Part shown: piece after piece, positions 1-5,625 of the stretch
How positions within the stretch are numbered: the first letter of the stretch is position 1
Layout: each line of letters begins with the position of its first letter
Origin: an uncultured Acidobacteriota bacterium
GTDB taxonomy: Bacteria > Acidobacteriota > Terriglobia > Terriglobales > Acidobacteriaceae
NCBI GenBank assembly: GCA_903832475.1
Contig: CAILBQ010000339.1
Span: 1-7,706, forward strand
Direction: 5' to 3'
Length of the DNA: 7,706 bases
Translations under genes and position numbers: made by a program
The notes under the pieces: generated by a model
What the model saw: the letters and a program-made list of their open reading frames with translations, nothing else
The model's database searches: none
Told to the model about the DNA's origin: nothing

Positions 1-7
1 GGACACC

Positions 8-26
8 GCAATTGCGCATCAATTGC
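8..26. repeat. 7-bp inverted repeat, operator-like
   Basis: GCAATTG at 8-14 and CAATTGC at 20-26 form a perfect dyad with a 5-base spacer, centre-to-centre about one helical turn. The geometry suits a dimeric regulator, but no bound gene can be assigned because the window starts here. It could equally be chance. Confidence 0.3.
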
Positions 27-109
27 CCTAAAACGCGCATACTGGTGATAGAGCGTATCCAGCAGTCTGTCCCTGGGTCCCGCTACATCCCATGGATTCG
101 TGGCCGAGG

Positions 110-153
110 GGCAGAAGGGGCGCAGATGCGCCCCTGGGGGCGCCTGCCTTTTT
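110..153 (+). terminator. Hairpin followed by T-run, probable intrinsic terminator
   Basis: AGGGGCGCA (116-124) and TGCGCCCCT (127-135) form a perfect 9-bp stem around a GA dinucleotide. An outer GGCAG (110-114) can pair with CTGCC (144-148), and five T follow at 149-153. On the plus strand this would end a transcript entering from the left of the window. The bulged G-rich stretch 136-143 between inner and outer stems is atypical for an intrinsic terminator, so the outer pairing is uncertain. Confidence 0.45.
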
Positions 154-281
154 CGTCGTAACTCGCTCTCCTGAAACCACTTTCCGCATCAGAACAACAA
201 AGGGGCGCACCCCTCCCCCCTCCCCTATACTTCGCTCTTTTTTCGCTTTTTGACTCATCTGGAACTTCGCGCGTCAGCCTG

Positions 282-290
282 TGCTAAGCT
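282..290 (+). promoter_or_regulatory. Extended -10-like box of the cyclase-like gene
   Basis: TGC immediately precedes TAAGCT (285-290), matching an extended -10 pattern TGnTAnnnT. Transcription would begin near 297, giving a leader of about 14 bases that still includes the Shine-Dalgarno at 299-304. No good TTGACA lies at 16-18 bases; GGAACTT at 261-267 resembles the -35 of ECF sigma factors and is an alternative. If this box is used, the in-frame GTG at 281 cannot be the translation start. Confidence 0.45.
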
Positions 291-298
291 GCCAACTC

Positions 299-304
299 AA
301 GAGG
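299..304 (+). promoter_or_regulatory. Shine-Dalgarno that fixes the start at 311
   Basis: AAGAGG lies 6 bases before the ATG at 311 and selects that codon over the in-frame GTG at 281. The chosen start also gives a clean signal peptide directly from residue 1. Confidence 0.65.
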
Positions 305-310
305 CCATCC

Positions 311-1459
311 ATGCGCATTTCCCCATTCGCCCTTGCGATCGCGGTAGCTTTGTCGTCCTCTGCCCTCGCCGAGCCGCCCGCAGACTCCAAAGCCGTGTCG
401 GCCGCCGCGTGGAACCAGGCCGCCGCAGCGAAGTACATGGACGATCGCCAGGCTTGGTGGCAGGACTGGCCGCACGCCCAGAAAGACCACGGCACCGTCT
501 GCGTCTCCTGCCACACCCAGGTTCCCTACGCCCTCGCGCGTCCGCTCCTCCGCAAGCAACTTGGCGAAAAGAAAGTCTCCGACCCCGAACGCGCCATGCT
601 CGACAGCATCCTCCAGCGCGTCGCCCTGGGTAACGAAGCCACCACCTTCTATACCGACGCCGAACACGGCCCCGGCAAGACCAAGGAAGCCCGCAACGCA
701 GAATCCGTCAACAACGCCCTCATCCTCGTCAGCTATGACGCAGCCCCGGCCGCGGCTGAGCCCGCCCACCTCCAGGCCACCACCCGCAAAGCCTTTGAAG
801 AAATGTGGGCTCTCCAGGAGCAATCCGGCCCGAAAGCAGGAGCCTGGATCTGGCAGAACTTCCACTTCTCACCCTGGGAAGCCCCCGAATCCGAATACTA
901 CGGCGCCGCCATGGCCGCCCTCGCCACCGGCCTCGCCCCGGATCGATACGCAAACGACCCCAAGATTCAGACCAACCTGGCCCTGCTCCGCGCCTACCTT
1001 CATCGCGAATACCCTGATCAGCCCCTGATCAACAAGATTGCTCTGCTCTGGGCCTCCGCCAACCTCCCGGGCCTCCTGACCGAGCCAGAAAAGAAATCCC
1101 TCGCCCAGGAAATCCTCGCCAAGCAGCAGCCCGACGGAGGCTGGAACCTCACCAGCCTCGGCCTCAACGACAGAGGCGAGTCCTCCTGGAAGCGCCACGA
1201 CAAAACCGCTTTCGACCCGCGCAGCGACGGCTACGCCACCGGCCTCACCCTGGTCGCCCTCGAAGAATCTGGCCTGTCCAAATCGAGTCCCGAAGTTGCA
1301 CACGGCTTGGCTTGGCTGACCACCCATCAGGACAAAACCAATGGCCCTTGGCCCGCCTGGAGCGTCAACGTCCAGCGCGACCCCACCTCCGACGTCGGCA
1401 AATTCATGAGCGACGCCGCCACGGGCTTCTCCATCCTCGCCCTCGAACACAGCAACTAG
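311..1459 (+). CDS. Exported squalene-cyclase-like toroid protein with a CxxCH motif
   Basis: This 382-residue protein starts with a signal peptide (Arg2, hydrophobic to residue 18, likely cut after ALA at 20), so the mature protein should be periplasmic. Residues 64-68 read CVSCH, the covalent c-type heme attachment motif, followed by a VPYALARP stretch. The rest looks like an alpha/alpha-toroid of the terpenoid cyclase/prenyltransferase superfamily, with a QW-type repeat QQPDGGW at 272-278 and regular helical pairs; ESEYYGAAMAALA (194-206) is a prominent conserved-looking segment. It is much shorter than real squalene-hopene cyclases (about 630 residues) and I see no DxDD catalytic motif, so cyclase activity is doubtful. 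A role as a heme protein or substrate-binding toroid is inference. It stands alone, converging with the nuclease-like gene, and has its own -10 box and Shine-Dalgarno. Confidence 0.8.
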   Translation: MRISPFALAIAVALSSSALAEPPADSKAVSAAAWNQAAAAKYMDDRQAWWQDWPHAQKDHGTVCVSCHTQVPYALARPLLRKQLGEKKVSDPERAMLDSILQRVALGNEATTFYTDAEHGPGKTKEARNAESVNNALILVSYDAAPAAAEPAHLQATTRKAFEEMWALQEQSGPKAGAWIWQNFHFSPWEAPESEYYGAAMAALATGLAPDRYANDPKIQTNLALLRAYLHREYPDQPLINKIALLWASANLPGLLTEPEKKSLAQEILAKQQPDGGWNLTSLGLNDRGESSWKRHDKTAFDPRSDGYATGLTLVALEESGLSKSSPEVAHGLAWLTTHQDKTNGPWPAWSVNVQRDPTSDVGKFMSDAATGFSILALEHSN

Positions 1460-1563
1460 CCGTATCCATTCATCAGGCCAGAAATCGTATCAGGCTTCAA
1501 AATGGAGTTCCCCATATCTCCCCCGTACTTTGCGGGAGATGTGGGATCAACCAGCCTCGTTGC
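1460..1563. other. Spacer between convergent genes
   Basis: This 104-base gap separates the 3' ends of two convergent genes. Apart from the hairpin at 1511-1545 it contains two direct copies of ATCAGGC (1472-1478 and 1489-1495) and two of CGTATC (1461-1466 and 1486-1491). No gene or promoter is supported. Confidence 0.5.
1511..1545. terminator. Long hairpin between convergent genes, likely bidirectional terminator or repeat element
   Basis: CCCATATCTCCC (1511-1522) pairs with GGGAGATGTGGG (1534-1545) over 12 bp with a single G-U wobble and an 11-base loop. It lies between two converging genes, the usual place for a shared terminator. Neither side has a T-run, so it may instead be a dispersed palindromic element or an RNA 3'-end stabiliser. 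Confidence 0.5.
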
Positions 1564-3234
1564 TCACACCGGATTTCGTCCTCCCATCTCCCCGCCACTC
1601 CTTTTCCGGAACACCACCTTCAACTCACGCCTCCAGTGCTCCCCCACCGCAACCAGCTCCCAATCCACCTCCGGCGAGAAATACCGCAGTACCGACTCAT
1701 TTGCCGGGTGAATCCGCAACGCCGGCGCTACCAGCACCAACCGCGGCGCGCGCGACGAAACTTCCACTCCCGCAAAATATCCCTGTCGCTCAAACGCTCC
1801 AGTCTCGCGATTGCCCTCCCGCCGCCTCTCCGCATTTAACGCCCGCACCCGGATCCAGTAGTCCAACCCCTGCAGCGGTAAGTGCAAATCGTCATCCGCT
1901 TTCACCTCGATCACCACCAGCCGCCCCTCCCGATCGACCGTCAACAGGTCCAGCATTCCCCGTTCTCCGCTGCCGATGGCCGGCACCTGCGAATACAGAA
2001 AATCCCCTCGCAGCCCCGGCAAGAACTCGCCCAAACCCATGCGAATCCTCGATTCCAGCCACCGCTCCGGCTGCAATCGAAACAACGGATCGACATGCGC
2101 TCCTTCCGCACTCCTGTTGGCAAACAGCCTTCCCAGCAGTTGCCGGCAAAGCTGCTCCGTGTCCTCGGTTAGCGGGGTCTCGTTCGCTCCGGCGCCGAAG
2201 GTCACTTCCAATTCTTGCGCAAACGACCGGTTCGACGCTCCGCAGCGCACCCGCGCAAATTCCAGCCCGTGCAGCAGCAGCCCTACTTCTGTCGCCGCAT
2301 GCACCCGCACTTCCACCTGCGCGCGATCTGGCTCGGGCACCAGCGCCATCACCCTCGACATCCCCAACGCGGCTCTTTCCCTGGCAAGCCCGGCGTCGAA
2401 GGCATGCACCAGGCGCGACTCCGCATTGCCGGTATCCTGAAAATCGATCTCAACCAACTCTTCCGACCGCTCATCCAGCGTGAACAGTTGAAACTTCGCT
2501 GCACCCCGATTCAGCCACGCCATCCGCTCCGCGGTCGTCCGCCACGCGCCTTCCGGAACGATGACCTTCAACCCCTCAAAATGCCGGCTCCCCTCGCCCC
2601 GCCCTACCCGCTGCACGCTCCGCTCCCGGCAATGGTCGAGCCACAGCAGGCCCAGCGTCAGGATTCCGTCGACCATCGCCGACGACTCATCCGATCCCAC
2701 CCCGATCACTGCCTCCGCCGCTGGCCCGCGCACCAGGCTCCCCCGCACGTACGCCGGACCAAAGCTGTGTTCAAGATCCGTCGCTGTCCTGAATCCATCC
2801 TGCTTCCAGTCCGGAAACGCCCGCTGCAAGACCCGCTCCAGAAGCCGCAGATACTGTCGTCGGCCGGTATCCCGCGTCGTCGGCGTTCGGCGATCGCTCC
2901 CCGGAACCACCTCCAGCGAAGTCGGCTTCACCGTGCCCATCCGCCGCGTCATCACCCGCAGACCCGACGGTCGGCGTTCGGCGCTCACCACCGAGCGCAC
3001 CACGTTCCGCTCTTCACTCCACAGTTGCCAGACGCACCGCCCATGCGATTCGGCAATCGAATACCGCGCATGACGAAGATCGAACAGCACCCGCCCATCT
3101 TCCAGAATTGCCGCCGCCGGATGCTCCGCCAGGTACTCTTCCACCAGCGCCGCCAAAGCTGACGCAGCCAGAACTGCGTCTCCAGCTGCCGAATTCCCAG
3201 CGGCCGCATCCCCAGCGCTTGTCAACGCCGGCAC
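1564..3234 (-). CDS. PD-(D/E)XK nuclease-like protein, 556 residues, unknown family
   Basis: The C-terminal part carries a complete-looking PD-(D/E)XK nuclease core: Glu394 in a helix (RWLESRI), Asp429 (GMLDLLTV), Glu443-Val-Lys445 on the following strand (VVIEVKADDD) and Gln455-x3-Tyr459 (LQGLDYW). The QxxxY element is typical of RecB/Cas4-like members, and a sequence-unspecific or substrate-guided DNA nuclease is the simplest reading. Residues 40-390 are not a domain I recognise. The start is GTG at 3234, 6 bases after the bstA stop, so expression is probably coupled to bstA; an AGGA overlaps that junction. Codons 7-21 are three tandem 15-base units encoding AGDAA, AGNSA and AGDAV, so the N-terminus is low-complexity, and a later in-frame GTG at codon 31 (3144) is an alternative start. 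Nuclease activity is inferred from motifs only. Confidence 0.75.
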   Translation of the reverse strand: MPALTSAGDAAAGNSAAGDAVLAASALAALVEEYLAEHPAAAILEDGRVLFDLRHARYSIAESHGRCVWQLWSEERNVVRSVVSAERRPSGLRVMTRRMGTVKPTSLEVVPGSDRRTPTTRDTGRRQYLRLLERVLQRAFPDWKQDGFRTATDLEHSFGPAYVRGSLVRGPAAEAVIGVGSDESSAMVDGILTLGLLWLDHCRERSVQRVGRGEGSRHFEGLKVIVPEGAWRTTAERMAWLNRGAAKFQLFTLDERSEELVEIDFQDTGNAESRLVHAFDAGLARERAALGMSRVMALVPEPDRAQVEVRVHAATEVGLLLHGLEFARVRCGASNRSFAQELEVTFGAGANETPLTEDTEQLCRQLLGRLFANRSAEGAHVDPLFRLQPERWLESRIRMGLGEFLPGLRGDFLYSQVPAIGSGERGMLDLLTVDREGRLVVIEVKADDDLHLPLQGLDYWIRVRALNAERRREGNRETGAFERQGYFAGVEVSSRAPRLVLVAPALRIHPANESVLRYFSPEVDWELVAVGEHWRRELKVVFRKRSGGEMGGRNPV

Positions 3235-3240
3235 CGCATC

Positions 3241-3774
3241 CTACCAGCCCATCTGCGAACGCAGGTTCAGAATGTGCGCGGTGTGATGTCGCGAATGCCA
3301 GTCATACGCCGCAAGAACCTGCGCCAGGTTCTGCCGCCCGCTCTCCGGATGCACATACCCCCGCCGGAAATCCTCGTCCGACAATGCCTCCAGCAGAGAG
3401 ACCCAGCGCACATGCAACGCCGTAATCAGGTTCAGGGAAATGTCGACCGGCAGCCACCGCGCATCGGACAAATCCGCCCACGCGGCCTCGTCATACGGCT
3501 TGATCGTCGGCCAGTCTTCGGTCAGCGCCAGCTTCATGCGGATGTAGGCATTGGCGTGGCTGTCGGCCAGGTGATGCACCACCTGGCGCACCGTCCACCC
3601 GCCCTCGCGATACGGAGTGTCCAGCTGATGGTCGTTTAATCCTGTCACAGCGCTCGTCAGACGCTCCGGGAAAAGCTTGAGCGTCCGTATATGAGCGACA
3701 CGTATCCCTGCCATACTGCTGGCTGGCAGGCTGAAATGACCGATGGGGTAGCGGAGGTCTTCGAGGACGGGCAT
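3241..3774 (-). CDS. bstA: BstA/YfiT-type metal-dependent DinB-family protein
   Basis: The 177-residue product matches the Bacillus subtilis YfiT/BstA family along its whole length: a start LRYPIGHF, then LDTPYREGGWTVRQVVHHLADSH (51-73), KLALTED-PTIKPYDE-AWA (81-99) and a C-terminal WHSRHHTAHI (159-168) ending MGW. His67, His160 and His164 fall at the positions I recall as metal ligands in YfiT. BstA is a four-helix DinB-fold S-transferase that uses bacillithiol as thiol donor; older annotation calls it a putative metal-dependent hydrolase. I chose the ATG at 3774, not the in-frame ATG at 3828: the family begins here, a TAGTGT box sits 7 bases upstream, and 3828 lies inside the terminator of the preceding gene. 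It is the first gene of a two-gene unit with the nuclease-like gene. The true thiol cofactor in this organism is not shown by the window. Confidence 0.88.
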   Translation of the reverse strand: MPVLEDLRYPIGHFSLPASSMAGIRVAHIRTLKLFPERLTSAVTGLNDHQLDTPYREGGWTVRQVVHHLADSHANAYIRMKLALTEDWPTIKPYDEAAWADLSDARWLPVDISLNLITALHVRWVSLLEALSDEDFRRGYVHPESGRQNLAQVLAAYDWHSRHHTAHILNLRSQMGW

Positions 3775-3781
3775 GCCGAAA

Positions 3782-3810
3782 ACACTAGCAGAGGCGCGGC
3801 AGTCTTTCCA
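3782..3810 (-). promoter_or_regulatory. bstA promoter, probably leaderless
   Basis: On the minus strand, TAGTGT (3787-3782) is preceded by TGC, giving an extended -10, and TGGAAA (3810-3805) sits 17 bases upstream as a 4-of-6 match to TTGACA. Transcription would begin at or very near the ATG at 3774. There is no Shine-Dalgarno. Confidence 0.5.
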
Positions 3811-3811
3811 T

Positions 3812-3867
3812 GAAGAAAAGAGGCACATTCCCTGGAGCTTTCCGCTTTCGGGAAGGCGCCTCTCTTC
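3812..3867 (-). terminator. Terminator of the His-rich peptide gene
   Basis: On the minus strand, GAAGAGAGGC (3867-3858) pairs with GCCTCTTTTC (3824-3815) with one mismatch, and an inner TTCCC / GGGAA pair (3854-3850 with 3832-3828) extends the structure. The downstream arm runs into a U-rich tract TTTTCTTC (3819-3812). It lies about 40 bases after the TAA of the small gene and just before the bstA promoter, which separates the two transcription units. Confidence 0.55.
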
Positions 3868-3907
3868 AATTCACGACGGAACCGTTCTGGGTTGGGCGAA
3901 CTTCTGG

Positions 3908-4018
3908 TTAGGCGTGGGGATGGTGGTGATGGTGGTGGCGATGATGATGCCGTCCGGCGGCAAAGGCCGGGCTGGCACAAATCAACACCAGAAGCGAGGC
4001 GAGGATAAGCTTCTTCAT
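3908..4018 (-). CDS. Small secreted histidine-rich peptide (36 residues)
   Basis: The reading frame from the ATG at 4018 to the TAA at 3910-3908 encodes a textbook signal peptide: two lysines, a Leu/Ile/Val-rich core, and an AFA cleavage site at residue 20. The predicted mature peptide is only about 16 residues and nine or more are histidine (positions 24-26, 28-33 and 35), with two Arg and one Pro. Such a peptide should bind Ni, Zn, Cu or Co outside the cytoplasm, or serve as a metal buffer; this is inference from composition. I vaguely recall small His-rich exported proteins being common in Acidobacteriota but assign no named family. Support for a real gene comes from a TGCTACGCT extended -10 box ending 7 bases before the ATG and a terminator-like hairpin 40 bases after the stop. 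It is divergent from tldD and lies upstream of bstA. Confidence 0.72.
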   Translation of the reverse strand: MKKLILASLLVLICASPAFAAGRHHHRHHHHHHPHA

Positions 4019-4025
4019 GGTGTGA

Positions 4026-4034
4026 AGCGTAGCA
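4026..4034 (-). promoter_or_regulatory. Extended -10 box of the His-rich peptide gene
   Basis: On the minus strand TGC precedes TACGCT (4031-4026), and the ATG follows after 7 bases, so the transcript is probably leaderless. There is no Shine-Dalgarno and no good -35; the -35 position (about 4049-4054) instead overlaps a GGAAT repeat that could bind a regulator. Confidence 0.45.
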
Positions 4035-4036
4035 CG

Positions 4037-4074
4037 ATTCCAGCCGCCAGGAATGCCCCGGAAGTGCCAGGAAT
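4037..4074. repeat. Direct repeat GCCAGGAAT x2 with overlapping dyad
   Basis: GCCAGGAAT occurs at 4046-4054 and again at 4066-4074, start-to-start 20 bases, about two helical turns. The first copy's GGAAT also forms an inverted repeat with ATTCC at 4037-4041. The elements lie in the shared promoter region between the His-rich peptide gene and tldD and cover the -35 position of the former, so an operator is plausible. No regulator is encoded in the window. Confidence 0.35.
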
Positions 4075-4097
4075 CAAGTCAACCACGGCTCCTCCTG

Positions 4098-4125
4098 GCC
4101 CCTTTCGGGGCTTTCCCGGAAAGGG
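4098..4125. repeat. Overlapping palindromes upstream of tldD
   Basis: GCCCC-TTTC-GGGGC (4098-4111) is a perfect 5-bp hairpin; CCCTTTC (4100-4106) can alternatively pair with GAAAGGG (4119-4125), and CTTTCC/GGAAAG (4111-4116, 4118-4123) is a third dyad. They lie just upstream of the tldD -10 box and so are not expected in its transcript. A protein-binding dyad or a structure on read-through RNA are both possible. Confidence 0.4.
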
Positions 4126-4127
4126 CG

Positions 4128-4133
4128 TACACT
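4128..4133 (+). promoter_or_regulatory. -10-like box of tldD
   Basis: TACACT fits TAnnnT and lies 10 bases before the ATG at 4144, which predicts a leader of about 3 bases or none. No Shine-Dalgarno precedes the ATG and no convincing -35 is present. Confidence 0.4.
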
Positions 4134-4143
4134 AAGTAGTACG

Positions 4144-5622
4144 ATGAGTGTTGCTCCCACCTTCCCATCTTCGTTTCTCGCCGCAAGGCAAGCTCCCAGT
4201 CATCAGCGCTACTTCTTCGAAAAATTTGGCATCACGGAAAGTCTCCTCGAGCGCTGTCTCGGCGAAGCACTCTCCGCCGGCGGCGATTACGCCGACCTTT
4301 ACTTTGAATCGGTTACGGCCATCTCTCTCGGCGTCGACGAACAGATCGTCAAATCTGCCAGCCAGGGAACCAGCGCCGGCTGCGGCATTCGCGTCCTCTC
4401 CGGCGAGCGCACCGGCTACGCGTACACCGACAACCTGAGCCCCGAGCGCCTCCTCCACGCCGCCAAGACCGCGGCTCTGATCGCCTCCGGCCCGACCAAA
4501 CATACCGTCCACGGCTTTCAGGACAAACCGCTGGCCGACCTCTATCCCGTCCCACTTGGCGGTTTCGATCTCGACCTCGCCGCCCGCCTCGACCTCATCC
4601 AGCGGGCCGATCGCGCCGCGCGCGCCTTCAGCCCGCACATCGTGCAGGTCCGCTCCAGCTACAGCGAGGAGCTTCGCCGTATCCTGGTCGCCGGCTCCGA
4701 TGGCGCCTTCGCGTCCGACACTCAGCCCCTCTGCCGACTCAACGTCTTCGTCATCGCCAAAGATGAAAACAACACCACCCGCGGCTCGGCCGGATGCGGC
4801 GGTCGCGGCGGTCTCGACATCTTCGCAGGCTCAAAAAGCCCTGAAAACCTCGCTCGCGAAGCCGCCCGCGGAGCTATCCTCCAACTCGGCGCCGTTCCCG
4901 CACCGGCCGGCGAAATGGAGGTCGTCCTCGGCCCCGGCTGGCCCGGCATCCTGCTTCACGAAGCCGTGGGCCACGGCCTCGAAGCCGACTTCAACCGCAA
5001 AAAAACCTCCGCCTTCGCCGGCCTCATCGGCCAGTCCGTCGCCAGCTCCAAGGTTTCCGTAGTCGACAACGGAACCATTTCAGGACGCCGCGGTTCGCTC
5101 AACGTCGACGACGAAGGCTCCCCCACCCAGGAAACCGTGCTCATTGAAAACGGCATCCTCAAGGGCTATCTCACCGACAAGCTCTCCTCCCGCCTCACCG
5201 GCGCCGCCAACACCGGCTCCGGCCGTCGCGAAAGCTATCAGTGCATTCCCATGCCGCGCATGACCAACACCTACATGCTGGCCGGCGACGACGACCCTGA
5301 AGACATCCTCCGCAGCGTCAAACGCGGCCTCTACGCTGTCAACTTCGGCGGCGGACAGGTCGACATCACCAACGGCAAGTTCGTCTTCTCCGCCTCCGAA
5401 GCTTACCTCATCGAAGACGGCAGGATCACCGCGCCCGTCAAGGACGCAACCCTCATCGGCAATGGCCCTGAGGCCCTCAAATACGTCTCGATGGTCGGCC
5501 ACGACCTCAAGCTCGACGAAGGCATCGGCACCTGCGGTAAAGCAGGCCAGTCGGTCCCCGTCGGCGTCGGCATGCCCACCATCAAACTCGACAAAATGAC
5601 CGTCGGCGGCACAGGAAGGTAG
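4144..5622 (+). CDS. tldD: TldD metalloprotease subunit
   Basis: The 492-residue protein is a full-length TldD (U62 family). The zinc motif HEAVGH at 272-277 (His272, Glu273, His277) is followed by GLEAD, and the C-terminal Cys464 sits in GTCGKAGQSVPVG with the closing MPTIKLDKMTVGG; the N-terminal half has the family's SAGGDYADLYFE and SGERTGYAYTD segments. In E. coli TldD pairs with TldE (PmbA) in a cytoplasmic heterodimeric protease that degrades unfolded peptides, helps mature microcin B17 and cleaves the CcdA antitoxin. TldD carries the metal site; TldE has lost it. No tldE/pmbA lies in this window, so the partner must be elsewhere or this is a stand-alone TldD. The ATG at 4144 gives a 25-residue extension before the conserved FFEKFGITES start, normal for the family. 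The 3' end overlaps the Shine-Dalgarno of the next gene. Confidence 0.95.
   Translation: MSVAPTFPSSFLAARQAPSHQRYFFEKFGITESLLERCLGEALSAGGDYADLYFESVTAISLGVDEQIVKSASQGTSAGCGIRVLSGERTGYAYTDNLSPERLLHAAKTAALIASGPTKHTVHGFQDKPLADLYPVPLGGFDLDLAARLDLIQRADRAARAFSPHIVQVRSSYSEELRRILVAGSDGAFASDTQPLCRLNVFVIAKDENNTTRGSAGCGGRGGLDIFAGSKSPENLAREAARGAILQLGAVPAPAGEMEVVLGPGWPGILLHEAVGHGLEADFNRKKTSAFAGLIGQSVASSKVSVVDNGTISGRRGSLNVDDEGSPTQETVLIENGILKGYLTDKLSSRLTGAANTGSGRRESYQCIPMPRMTNTYMLAGDDDPEDILRSVKRGLYAVNFGGGQVDITNGKFVFSASEAYLIEDGRITAPVKDATLIGNGPEALKYVSMVGHDLKLDEGIGTCGKAGQSVPVGVGMPTIKLDKMTVGGTGR
5613..5619 (+). promoter_or_regulatory. Shine-Dalgarno inside the tldD 3' end
   Basis: AGGAAGG lies 6 bases before the ATG at 5626 and forms part of the last tldD codons. 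It fixes the start of the small downstream gene and shows that translation is coupled to tldD. It is the strongest Shine-Dalgarno in the window. Confidence 0.7.
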
Positions 5623-5625
5623 TTC

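Larger units (their letters stand above)
1..280. other. Non-coding leader region upstream of the cyclase-like gene
   Basis: No convincing gene is visible in these 280 bases. Short open frames on both strands show no recognisable protein and cross strong hairpins. What can be seen: an inverted repeat GCAATTG / CAATTGC (8-14 and 20-26, 5-base spacer); a strong hairpin at 116-135 followed by a T-run; and a pyrimidine-rich tract with T-runs at about 210-251. On the minus strand a start codon at 40 (or 19, same frame) stays open to the window edge and has a TACGCT box 11 bases upstream (57-52), so a divergent gene could begin here. Thirteen codons are too few to call it. Confidence 0.5.

Noticed and set aside
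1..155. Possible end of an upstream plus-strand gene (open frame 3 to the TAA at 159-161)
   Set aside because: It has no recognisable sequence and passes through a strong hairpin; composition differs from the real genes.
28..258. Minus-strand open frame of 76 codons
   Set aside because: No recognisable protein; it runs through the perfect hairpin at 116-135 and the homopolymer-like pyrimidine tract.
281..310. GTG start for the cyclase-like protein
   Set aside because: It overlaps the extended -10 box, puts 10 residues before the signal peptide, and the ATG at 311 has a good Shine-Dalgarno.
1530..3162. Two overlapping plus-strand open frames of over 300 codons
   Set aside because: They are antisense to the nuclease-like gene, rich in Pro/Arg/His, and have no recognisable domain; the minus-strand frame holds the nuclease motif.
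3775..3828. Earlier ATG for bstA at 3828
   Set aside because: The extra 18 residues lie inside the terminator hairpin and -10 box, and the family starts at about the ATG at 3774.
3773..4135. Plus-strand open frame of 120 codons
   Set aside because: It is antisense to the His-rich peptide gene; its runs of Val/Met come from complementing the His codons.
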